Positions 22,055-29,187 of a stretch of 33,458 nt of DNA are shown here, one piece after another. The stretch is from contig CANQWD010000030.1 of the NCBI GenBank assembly GCA_947627465.1, positions 1 through 33,458 of the forward strand, in the 5' to 3' direction. Within the stretch, counting starts at the first letter, position 1; each line of letters starts with the position of its first letter. Position numbers and translations under genes: made by a program. Under the pieces are notes generated by a model. It had not been told where the DNA came from and ran no database searches. It saw nothing but the letters and a program-made list of their open reading frames with translations. Source of the stretch: an uncultured Clostridia bacterium. Its GTDB lineage: Bacteria; Bacillota; Clostridia; Oscillospirales; Ruminococcaceae.

Positions 22055-22432
22055 ATGATAAGATTTTTTATTAAAAACGGGAACAATTCCCTAAAGTTTG
22101 ATGCACCTACGGACGAGCTGTTTGACCATCTGGGCAGCATCGGGATCTTCGAGGATATTCCGATCACTTGCAGCGAGAAGATATATCTCGACTTCTACCC
22201 CACAGATGATAACGATAAAATCGCGAAGATCGTCTGCGAAAGGCTGCTGCCCGAGGATAGGATATCCGACGTCAATTCTCTTTGTGCAAGGCTTGACGGG
22301 CAATGGCAGATTACCGATGAGGAATTTGAAAATGCTCTCGCAGAAAATGATGTTCGCGGCGCGTTAAACATAAAAGCGGCTTACGAAAAACTGCGCGAGG
22401 ATTTGACGCAGCTAAACAATTTGAGTATGTAA
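22055..22432 (+). CDS. Small ICE protein, unknown, ending LSM
   Basis: A 125-residue acidic protein. Its first 75 residues have a pattern (FDHLGSIGIFEDIPI ... DVNSLCARLDG) also seen at the start of larger ArdA-labelled proteins of conjugative elements, so it may be a single-domain relative of the protein at 20191. The rest is helical. TTGGAGG lies 7 bases before the ATG at 22055, and the stop of the restored upstream frame is one base before it. It ends NNLSM. No function can be given. Confidence 0.55.
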   Translation: MIRFFIKNGNNSLKFDAPTDELFDHLGSIGIFEDIPITCSEKIYLDFYPTDDNDKIAKIVCERLLPEDRISDVNSLCARLDGQWQITDEEFENALAENDVRGALNIKAAYEKLREDLTQLNNLSM

Positions 22433-22479
22433 AGGTGAGAGCCTTAACATAAAAATTTATACAGATTGGGGGTGTTATT

Positions 22480-22737
22480 ATGGCAATGAGCAGTGGACGC
22501 ATCGAATTCTACAAAGAGCATTATCCGCGCGGAACCCGTGTGCAGCTCGACAGCATGGGCAATGACCCAAATCCTGTTCCCAACGGAACGAAAGGCACAG
22601 TATCATTTGTGGACGATATCGGTACTGTTTTCGTGAATTTCGACAATGGCAGATCGCTCGGGATCTGCCCCGAGACGGATAAGTTCCACAAGATCGCAGA
22701 GCAGACGGAAGCGCTGGAACCGAAAATGTCGATGTGA
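22480..22737 (+). CDS. DUF4314 family protein
   Basis: An 85-residue protein with the DUF4314 core RVQLDSMG...PVPNGTKGTVSFVDDIGTVFVNFDNGRSLGICPETDKF, a small SH3-like beta-barrel that is common in Firmicutes conjugative elements. Its role is unknown; binding of nucleic acid or protein is plausible for the fold. GGGGGTG is upstream; ATG 22480 or ATG 22486 could start translation. It ends PKMSM. The gap of 47 bases before it shows only A/T-rich leader DNA. Confidence 0.8.
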   Translation: MAMSSGRIEFYKEHYPRGTRVQLDSMGNDPNPVPNGTKGTVSFVDDIGTVFVNFDNGRSLGICPETDKFHKIAEQTEALEPKMSM

Positions 22738-22749
22738 CACATTAAAAAA

Positions 22750-23844
22750 TTGAAAAAAGGAAGTGGTTATATAGCAATTAAATTCTTTGATTGCTTTGCG
22801 GGAATAGGCGGTTTCCGCAGCGGTCTCGAACAAGCCGGATGCTTTGAATGTATCGGGTACTGCGAAATAGATAAGTATGCCGCAGCCGCTTACAAAGCCA
22901 TTTACGACACGGAGGGAGAGATTTATTATAGCGACGTTACAAGAATTGATACAGCCAAAATGCCCGACTTCGACCTGTTCGTCGGCGGGTTCCCATGCCA
23001 GAGTTTTTCGTGTTGCGGATTCGGACGAGGGTTTGACGATCCCCGAGGAGCTCTTTTCTTTGAACTTGCCCGAATTATCAAAGACAAGCGACCTGCGGCT
23101 TTCTTCTTGGAAAATGTTCCCGCGCTCATTGGGCATAACTCGGGGGAAACTTTCCGAACGATCCTTTACACGCTTTCAGAACTGGGGTATTGCGTGGAAT
23201 GGATGGTTCATAACAGCGCCCGTTTTGGAGTCCCTCAGTCGAGGCGGCGGACTTACATTGTCGGACATCGCCGTCCGGAACGCGCCGGCAAAATATTCCC
23301 TGTCGAATGCGGCGATTGCGAAAGCCCTGTCAAGATTATCGGAGGATTGCAAGGCTCAAGGGTCTACTCCGCCGAGGGAACGGCAATAACCCAATGCGCG
23401 GGCGGCAGCGGCGGAGGCGGCAAAACGGGGATATATTTCTTCGATATGAATCCGGATTTTGACTTTACCGAAAACGCGCGCTGTCTGCTCGCCCGATACG
23501 ATTCCGGCGTAAGCAACCATAAGGGCGTAAATTCGGGAATATTTATCGAGGGAGATTTCCCCGGCGCGGTAAGGTTTATCGACAAAAACGGAGTGCTGCG
23601 AATTGGCATTCTACGCAAACTGATGCCGATTGAGAGCTGGAGGTTACAGGGCTTTGATGACGATCAGTTCAATAAAGCGGCGGCGCTTGGATTAAGCGAC
23701 GGGCAGCTCTATAAAATGGCGGGAAACGCGGTTTCCGTACCTGTTATCAAAGCTATCGGCGAAAAAATCCGTGATGTAATTTTTGACGGAGGGAGTGAGA
23801 TAATTGCCAAACCATATTATGAACCGCTTGCGCTTGGAGGGTGA
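22750..23844 (+). CDS. DNA (cytosine-5)-methyltransferase
   Basis: Up to 364 residues. Motif I DCFAGIGGF (near 14-22), the catalytic PCQ (Cys83) in GGFPCQSFS, motif VI ENV (121-123), motif VIII QSRRR (163-167) and the late GNAVSVPV motif are all present, so the enzyme looks active. The target recognition region (about 185-300) is short. No restriction enzyme is beside it, so it is an orphan, likely protecting the element's DNA. The start is odd: TTG at 22750 has no ribosome binding site, whereas an AGGAAG lies 7 bases before ATA at 22771, where homologues start. Its end overlaps the next gene by 41 bases. Confidence 0.9.
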   Translation: MKKGSGYIAIKFFDCFAGIGGFRSGLEQAGCFECIGYCEIDKYAAAAYKAIYDTEGEIYYSDVTRIDTAKMPDFDLFVGGFPCQSFSCCGFGRGFDDPRGALFFELARIIKDKRPAAFFLENVPALIGHNSGETFRTILYTLSELGYCVEWMVHNSARFGVPQSRRRTYIVGHRRPERAGKIFPVECGDCESPVKIIGGLQGSRVYSAEGTAITQCAGGSGGGGKTGIYFFDMNPDFDFTENARCLLARYDSGVSNHKGVNSGIFIEGDFPGAVRFIDKNGVLRIGILRKLMPIESWRLQGFDDDQFNKAAALGLSDGQLYKMAGNAVSVPVIKAIGEKIRDVIFDGGSEIIAKPYYEPLALGG

Positions 23845-24535
23845 CCAAAGTCGCATTGACGAGTTGCTGAAAAGCGTTAAGGGTGAGGACAGCATATTGG
23901 ACTTTAACAAAATAATCCCAATGCCCGAATCACTGAATATCGAAGCGGGAAGCCGCACGGAGAAAGGGCTGAAAGCGTATAAGGATTTCATATACGTCTA
24001 CACCTTTGCCGGAACCGAGCAGAAAGACCTGCTGAATATCCCGAAAGAGAAAGAGGAAATTTTCCTCCGCACACGACAGGATATCAGGCGCGATGAATGG
24101 GAACTCGGTAAGGCAGCATTCCAAAACGAGCAGAAATACGGCGCGGCGACTTGGTACGAATGGGCAAGGCAGTCATGGGGAACAAAATGGTCGGCATACA
24201 ATGCGGAACTCGGCGAGGATAACACGATCATATTCAATACGGCTTGGTCAAGAGCAATGCCCGTGATCCAAAAGCTTGCGGAAAACTTCCCCGATCTCAA
24301 TTTCGAATACTGCTGGGCTGACGAGGACTTGGGCGTAAATACGGGAATGGCTGAATTTGAAAACGGAGAAGTCACCTTCGACGAATTTTATAACGCACAT
24401 TCCCGCGACGCGTATGAGCTTGCCGCTAATTTGTGGAATCTTGATCTCGCGGAGGAAGGCTACGTTTTTGATGTAAAAACGGGAACATATGAGTGGCAAG
24501 ATACGGACGAAACGGAAAGTCCAAACATGGGATGA
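23804..24535 (+). CDS. Api92-like/DUF1281 (YubB ferredoxin-like domain) protein
   Basis: A 243-residue protein with the signature opening MPNHIMNRLRLEGD and the segments FNKIIPMPESLNIEAGSRTEKGLKAYKDF and GAATWYEWARQSWGTKWSAYN, typical of the Api92/YubB-like family found on plasmids, phages and conjugative elements. A ferredoxin-like fold at the C-terminal half is expected. Function is unknown. The start is TTG at 23804: GGAGGG lies about 10 bases upstream, and the family begins at this MPNH. The first 41 bases overlap the cytosine methylase. Confidence 0.8.
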   Translation: MPNHIMNRLRLEGDQSRIDELLKSVKGEDSILDFNKIIPMPESLNIEAGSRTEKGLKAYKDFIYVYTFAGTEQKDLLNIPKEKEEIFLRTRQDIRRDEWELGKAAFQNEQKYGAATWYEWARQSWGTKWSAYNAELGEDNTIIFNTAWSRAMPVIQKLAENFPDLNFEYCWADEDLGVNTGMAEFENGEVTFDEFYNAHSRDAYELAANLWNLDLAEEGYVFDVKTGTYEWQDTDETESPNMG

Positions 24536-24546
24536 AAGGAGAAACT

Positions 24547-24879
24547 GTGAAACCTATTAACGCCAACGAAGCAGACTATGAGAGGTTTGAAATTCTCGGT
24601 CATGACGCGCTTTTTACTTGCTTGCGAATTGACCGCAAGACGCTCCCCGAGGGGCTTTACGCCTACGATATCCGTGACAGCGACGAATGTGACGGAACGC
24701 CCTCCGAGGTAAAAAAATTCGTGATGGTCAACCATTGGGGAACGGTCATCACGCGCGAGCCTATCGAGGGCGCGGACGAGGGAATTGTTCTCGAAGATAA
24801 AGATTATAATTATCTCGGCGAGGAAATGACGCTCGATGAGTTCGCAAATCCCGCTCCGAAGATGGAGCAAACAATGTAA
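24547..24879 (+). CDS. LPD28-like mobile-element protein
   Basis: A 110-residue acidic protein. The run FEILGHDALFTCLRIDRKTLPEGLYAYDIR and VNHWGTVITREPI...GEEMTLDEF is what I know from the LPD28 domain, often a module of large polyvalent proteins of phages and conjugative elements; here it stands alone. I chose GTG 24547, with AAAGGAG 5 bases upstream; an earlier in-frame ATG would overlap the upstream gene and lacks support. It ends PKMEQTM, partly like the MSM/LSM tails of nearby proteins. Function is not known. Confidence 0.6.
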   Translation: MKPINANEADYERFEILGHDALFTCLRIDRKTLPEGLYAYDIRDSDECDGTPSEVKKFVMVNHWGTVITREPIEGADEGIVLEDKDYNYLGEEMTLDEFANPAPKMEQTM

Positions 24880-24982
24880 TAAATAATTGTGTTGCCTGTG
24901 AAACAGCAGGTGCAGCACAACTCCAAATTGAATATAGGTTGATTGGTCACCTCGCTGTTTTGCGGCAATGCACAAGGAGGTG

Positions 24983-25819
24983 ATGACGACGAATAGCTTC
25001 ATGAGTTGGATTGGCGGCAAGAAAAGCAGCCGCGATATAATAATTCCAAGATTTCCATTGTATTATGAAAAATACATTGAAGTTTTTGGCGGCGGCGGTT
25101 GGATACTGTTCGCGAAGCCGCCCGGTAACGATCACGAGATCTTCAACGACGCAAATTCAAATATATCAAATTTGTTTTATTGCGTCCGCGAACACAGCGA
25201 TGAGCTGATCGAAAAGCTGCGGTATGTGCTGAATTGCCGTGAAGATTTCGATAGGATCAAGCACATAATTTCCGAAAAAGCGGAAATCGGCGATGTGCAA
25301 AGAGCCGCGAACTTTTATCAGTTGATAAGATATTCTTACGCAAGCTCGTGTGACAGCTTCGGCGGCAAGCCGCACAGTATGTGGTCGAATTTCCCGCTTA
25401 TTGAACAGGCTTCGCGGCGATTGCAAAAGGTCGTGATCGAGAATAAGGATTTTGAGAAACTCATCTCTGCGCAGGACAGCGAGGTGAGCTTTTTTTATTG
25501 CGATCCGCCCTATTTTTCGACCGAGGGCTATTACGAAAACGTGGGCTTTACGACCGCCGATCATGAGCGACTGCGGGATTCGCTGAAAAATATTTCGGGG
25601 AAGTTTTTGGTTTCGTACAACGACTGCCCCGAAATACGCGAATTATACGGCGGTTACGAAATGTACAGCTACGAGCGCTTGAATAACATCCGCCAACGGT
25701 TTGACGGCGGCAGTATGTTCGGCGAGCTGCTCATAGCAAATTACGACTTGAATGAAAGGCTGAATACCAATCAGCAAATTTCACTTTTTGAGATGGAGGA
25801 AAATTATGGTGACATTTAA
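24983..25819 (+). CDS. DNA adenine methylase (Dam/D12 class)
   Basis: About 278 residues. The N-terminal SAM site is SWIGGKKSSRD followed by the YIEVFGGGGWILFAK segment, and the catalytic DPPYFS motif begins near residue 174. This order marks the alpha class of N6-adenine methylases (Dam, M.DpnM type). No nuclease partner is present, so it is a second orphan methylase in the element. An AAGGAGG is only two bases from ATG 24983; an ATG at 24968 lies before it, so the start is uncertain within a few codons. The end overlaps the AbrB-like gene by 14 bases. Confidence 0.88.
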   Translation: MTTNSFMSWIGGKKSSRDIIIPRFPLYYEKYIEVFGGGGWILFAKPPGNDHEIFNDANSNISNLFYCVREHSDELIEKLRYVLNCREDFDRIKHIISEKAEIGDVQRAANFYQLIRYSYASSCDSFGGKPHSMWSNFPLIEQASRRLQKVVIENKDFEKLISAQDSEVSFFYCDPPYFSTEGYYENVGFTTADHERLRDSLKNISGKFLVSYNDCPEIRELYGGYEMYSYERLNNIRQRFDGGSMFGELLIANYDLNERLNTNQQISLFEMEENYGDI

Positions 25820-26045
25820 CAGCAGAATTACGAAGAACGGAAATATCAAGATGTCGGCGCAGCTCCGCGAAATCCTCGCGCTTGTGCCTAACGACAAGGT
25901 TACGGTAACGATTGACTGCGACTTTGATGATGAGATCAAAATTCCGCAGGCGTTTCTTGACGAGGTGGGAATCCCCGAGGACGCGGTGCTTGAGGTAAGC
26001 GCCTACGACGGCTGTGTTTTGGTGCAGGAGGCTTGTGATGACTGA
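25806..26045 (+). CDS. AbrB/SpoVT-like swapped-hairpin protein
   Basis: A 79-residue protein whose N-terminal half (FNSRITKNGNIKMSAQLREILALVPNDKVTVTI) and C-terminal half (IKIPQAFLDEVGIPEDAVLEVSAYDGCVLVQ) each look like an AbrB-type beta-hairpin, so a double AbrB domain is likely. Such proteins bind DNA as transition-state regulators or antitoxins; no toxin is beside it. TGGAGGAAAATT lies before ATG 25806. It overlaps both neighbours (14 bases with the methylase, 8 bases with BRO), so the three are coupled. Confidence 0.65.
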   Translation: MVTFNSRITKNGNIKMSAQLREILALVPNDKVTVTIDCDFDDEIKIPQAFLDEVGIPEDAVLEVSAYDGCVLVQEACDD

Positions 26046-26364
26046 TAACGAAATTATTCTTTTCAAGCACGAGGAATTCGGCGAGATCAGAACGCTGAAT
26101 ATCAACGGTGAGCCGTGGTTTGTAGCTGTTGACGTTGCGAATGACCTCGGGTACCGAAACGGTAGTCGAGATATTAACCGCCACGTCGATGAGGATGACC
26201 GTGATAAACAAATGGTTTTCGACGGCAATCAGAAAAAGGAAACCATTATAATTAACGAAAGCGGTTTGTACAGTCTTATCCTTTCGAGCAAACTGCCGAG
26301 TGCGAAAAAATTTAAGCATTGGGTTTTATGTGCTGCAGCACATAAGATCCAGTATGAAAAGTAA
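26038..26364 (+). pseudogene. BRO-N/antirepressor protein, truncated
   Basis: A 108-residue protein with the BRO-N domain: FGEIRTLNINGEPWFVAVDVANDLGY, DRDKQMVFDGNQKKETIIINESGLYSLILSSKLPSAKKFKHWV. Intact members go on with a TSEVLPxIRKxG segment and a C-terminal KilA-C or ANT domain. Here the sequence changes right after HWV (about 26324) into unrelated codons and stops, so the gene was cut at that point. Phage antirepressors of this group counter repressors. The ATG at 26038 overlaps the AbrB-like stop. Confidence 0.75.
26326..26345. repeat. 20-bp perfect palindrome at the BRO break
   Basis: TTATGTGCTG (26326-26335) is followed directly by its reverse complement (26336-26345). It begins within two bases of the point where BRO homology ends, so it may be the end or core site of the inserted tyrosine-recombinase element. 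Confidence 0.7.
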
Positions 26365-26427
26365 GTTATTATGGAAAGTAAATTTTAAATTTATCCTAAA
26401 AAACAGGGATATAAGCCTGCCTTCCAC

Positions 26428-26456
26428 TTGAATATACAAAAAGAACTTGCTATAAT
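26428..26456 (+). promoter_or_regulatory. Promoter of the tyrosine recombinase gene
   Basis: TTGAAT (26428-26433), a 17-base spacer and TATAAT (26451-26456). Transcription would start at about 26463, right at the base of a strong hairpin. Confidence 0.7.
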
Positions 26457-26461
26457 ATACC

Positions 26462-26516
26462 TATGACAAGCACTGCACAATAACCGCATTATGCGCTTTG
26501 TGTGGTGCTTGTCATA
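26462..26516 (+). promoter_or_regulatory. Long hairpin at the 5' end of the recombinase mRNA
   Basis: A 12-bp perfect stem (26462-26473 with 26505-26516), extended inward by GCACAA/TTGTGT and further short pairs. No T-run follows. It ends 24 bases before the start codon at 26540. Confidence 0.65.
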
Positions 26517-26539
26517 TATTAAGAAAGGATGGTGGGTAT

Positions 26540-27655
26540 ATGAACCTACAAGAGTTATTTGCTTCAATGGAAGCACACCTTCGTTCCGTTGGATATGCGG
26601 AAAGTACAATCCGGTCGATCAAATACAGTTGGAATCAATTTGCACTGTATTGCAAGAGAAAAGGAATTGTAAATTTTGACTTTTCTGTTGCAGCAGATTT
26701 TGCAAAAGAACATTACGGCATTGATTTTTACCAGAATGAAATTCCGCACTCTCAGCAGGAATGCCATATTTTTCGTGTCTTTAAGAGTCTGGATGAATTT
26801 CAGAGCGGACTTCCTATCACAGCCAATAGAAAGCGCCCTAAAGTTGCTATTTCCTCAACTTTCATAGAAATAATACAACCATATTTGGAAGGATACGGTT
26901 GTAAAGTTAAAAAAAGTTCACTTGATGATGCAGAGTATACTTTGCGTAAATTTTCCGAATATTTAATCAAGTGCGGAATAGAGAATCTTGACCAGATAGA
27001 TATGCCAGACATCACTGGGTTTCGTGAAACACTGAAGGACTATGCGGCTACAACCCAAAACAGTTGGATGTCGAGGATCAAAGATTTTCTTTTGTATGCG
27101 TATGCAAATAAATATACCAAGAGAAATCTTTCATGTTTGATCACAAAGCGTAAATATGAACCATCCGTAAAACCGCCTTCATTGTACAGCGAGGATGAAA
27201 TAGAGCGGCTTCTTGCCAGTGTAGATAGAAATAATCCTGTCGGGAAACGAGATTACGCAATTTTAATTCTTGCTGCCAGACTGGGAATACGAAGCGGTGA
27301 TATCGTTAATTTGCAATTTGAAAACTTTATTTGGGAGAAAAATGAAATTCATTTTATCCAACAGAAAACCGGTCAAATGCAGACGCTCCCGTTGCCTAAC
27401 GATGTCGGAGAGGCAATTATAGAATACCTACGCAACGGGAGACCGGTCAGTGAAGAAAAATATATTTTTCTAAAAGCGAATGCACCGTATACGGCACTGA
27501 ACGCTTCGACACTTCATCCAATAATGAAAAAATATGCACAGCGTGCGCACCTTAAAAATGATCCGCCAAGAAAATTCGGTCTTCATGCCTTCCGTCACCC
27601 GTATGTCAAGTACAAGACAAAAAATATTTCTGAAAATCTTGAAAAAGATTCGTGA
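26540..27655 (+). pseudogene. Tyrosine recombinase/integrase, C-terminally truncated
   Basis: 371 residues remain. A core-binding domain appears twice in pattern (about 1-60 and 115-210), followed by the catalytic domain with the first arginine in ARLGIRSGDI, a lysine in IQQKTGQ and the H-x-x-R box GLHAFRH. After this box the sequence becomes PYVKYKTKNIS... and stops; the second His/Trp and the catalytic tyrosine are missing, so it cannot act as a recombinase. The break (about 27600) is 18-70 bases from the end of the serine recombinase operon, which probably inserted here. AAAGGATGG precedes the ATG. A/T content is visibly higher than in the flanking cargo genes. Confidence 0.8.
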
Positions 27656-27672
27656 ACATTTTGTGTCGTGGC

Positions 27673-29187
27673 TTAAAAGAACGTGCGCGGTTGGTATTTC
27701 AATTCAATCCTGTTGTCGGGGAAAACGTAGACGCGCTTTATCAGCAAGTCCACAAGCGATTTTGTGAGAGTGTCGGCAGCGTTCAGTTCGTCGGCTATTT
27801 TCTTTTGTAATTGTTGTTTCTCTTGCTTGTCACGGTCGGATTTTGCTTGCGCTGCAATTACCGCGCTAACGTTCTGCTCATAGACGAGTTTAACATCAAG
27901 TTCCGCCTTCCTCGCCTTGTAGGTTTCCGCGTCAAGCTCGCCAAGGACAAACTGCTCATAAAGTTTGCGCTTACTGTCCTGTAAAAAGCGCAGCTTCTTT
28001 TCGTGTTCCTCTTGCAATGGCGAATTTACATTCGCATTGTTTTGAAGATCATCAATCCCGAAAACGCATTTTGCTTGCGCGTTTATTGTATCGAACACGA
28101 TCTGTTCCAACTCTTTGATAGGTATCGACAAGCCGTAGCAAGCCATATCGGGAAGTTTTGACGAACGCCTGCATTTGTAATGCCGTCCGTTGGATACGTT
28201 CATTGCGTGGTCGCAACAACCGCAGAACACTTTCCCGCGCAGAAGATAATCGCGAGTTTGTTTGTTTGGCAGCTTGAATTTGCGGATATTGCTTTTCGCG
28301 CGTTCAAACAATTCTTTGCTGATGATCGGCGTGTGGTGGTCGGGAATTTTTATCCATTCGCTCTCATCCTTTTGGCGAATGTGCCTACTTCCGATTTCAA
28401 CAACGCGCCGTTTTCCCATAATATACATTCCCGTATATCGCTCGTCGGCTAAAATCCTTAAAACGGTTGATGATGACCAAACGCCGTTGGTTCTGGAAAT
28501 ATCGTGATAATTTTTCCCCTTACTTGCCTTATGTTCACCCGGAGTGGGGATTTTTAGCGCGTATAATTTACGCGTTATCTCTCCCGCTGAAATACCATCA
28601 GCTGCCCATTCAAATATCTGCCGCACGTTATCGGCGGTTTCCTCATCGGGAACCATTCGTCCGTCCGCACCCTTTTGATAGCCATACGGACAAATTTTGC
28701 TCTGATATTCGCCGCGTTTCATTCGCGCGAGTTTTGCGGTCTTACTCTTTATCGACATATCACGGCTGTAACACTCGTTTATGAGATATTTGAAAGCTAT
28801 TTCAATGCCGCCCGTATCTCCCTTGTGTTCATTCGTGTCAAAATTATCGCTCACGGAAATGAACCTAACGTGATACAACGGGAAAACCTTTTCTATGAAA
28901 TAACCCGTTTCAATTGAGTTTCTTCCGAAACGCGATAAATCCTTTACGAGAATGGTGTTGACTTCTCCGTTGCGAACCTTTTCCAACAGACGCTGAACGG
29001 CGGGACGCTCAAAGTTAGTTCCCGTGTGTCCGTTATCCACAAACTCCTCTATCTTGCAGTCCCCGTATTCGGGAAGTGACATAGCCTTTTCACGGAGAAG
29101 ATTTTGCTGATTTTCTACGCTCAGGCTGTCGTATTTTTCGTCCTCAATGGAGAGCCTGATGTAAAGCGCGATAATACTTTTTGACAT
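27673..29187 (-). CDS. Large serine recombinase 3 of a three-gene operon
   Basis: A 504-residue large serine recombinase. The resolvase domain has the nucleophile Ser13 in YIRLSIEDE and the arginines of VKDLSRFGRNS. A recombinase domain (GYQKGADGRMVPDEETADNVRQIF...YTGMYIMGKR) follows, then a zinc ribbon with CGCC...C...C and a coiled coil rich in Lys and Glu. The ending RTFF is normal, so it looks complete. I chose ATG 29187, which shares one base with the stop of the preceding recombinase (TGATG), with GGGGGGA upstream; this is strong coupling. It may excise or integrate the element jointly with its two partners. Confidence 0.9.
   Translation of the reverse strand: MSKSIIALYIRLSIEDEKYDSLSVENQQNLLREKAMSLPEYGDCKIEEFVDNGHTGTNFERPAVQRLLEKVRNGEVNTILVKDLSRFGRNSIETGYFIEKVFPLYHVRFISVSDNFDTNEHKGDTGGIEIAFKYLINECYSRDMSIKSKTAKLARMKRGEYQSKICPYGYQKGADGRMVPDEETADNVRQIFEWAADGISAGEITRKLYALKIPTPGEHKASKGKNYHDISRTNGVWSSSTVLRILADERYTGMYIMGKRRVVEIGSRHIRQKDESEWIKIPDHHTPIISKELFERAKSNIRKFKLPNKQTRDYLLRGKVFCGCCDHAMNVSNGRHYKCRRSSKLPDMACYGLSIPIKELEQIVFDTINAQAKCVFGIDDLQNNANVNSPLQEEHEKKLRFLQDSKRKLYEQFVLGELDAETYKARKAELDVKLVYEQNVSAVIAAQAKSDRDKQEKQQLQKKIADELNAADTLTKSLVDLLIKRVYVFPDNRIELKYQPRTFF

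Larger units (their letters stand above)
19860..26324 (+). mobile_element. Cargo region of an integrative conjugative or phage-like element
   Basis: Plus-strand genes of accessory type (DUF4314, C5 methylase, Api92/DUF1281-like, LPD28-like, Dam, AbrB-like, BRO) are tightly packed, and most are unknown outside mobile elements. No relaxase, replication or conjugation gene is present in the window, so the element type is inferred. The borders given are approximate: the last tRNA-side repeat and the break in the BRO gene. Confidence 0.6.

Noticed and set aside
22877-23389. Frame of 170 codons within the cytosine methylase
   Set aside because: An overlapping shadow; the methylase frame holds every catalytic motif.
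25806-26364. AbrB-like and BRO genes as a toxin-antitoxin pair
   Set aside because: The BRO-N domain is a phage antirepressor-type DNA-binding module, not a known toxin, and the gene is truncated by insertion.
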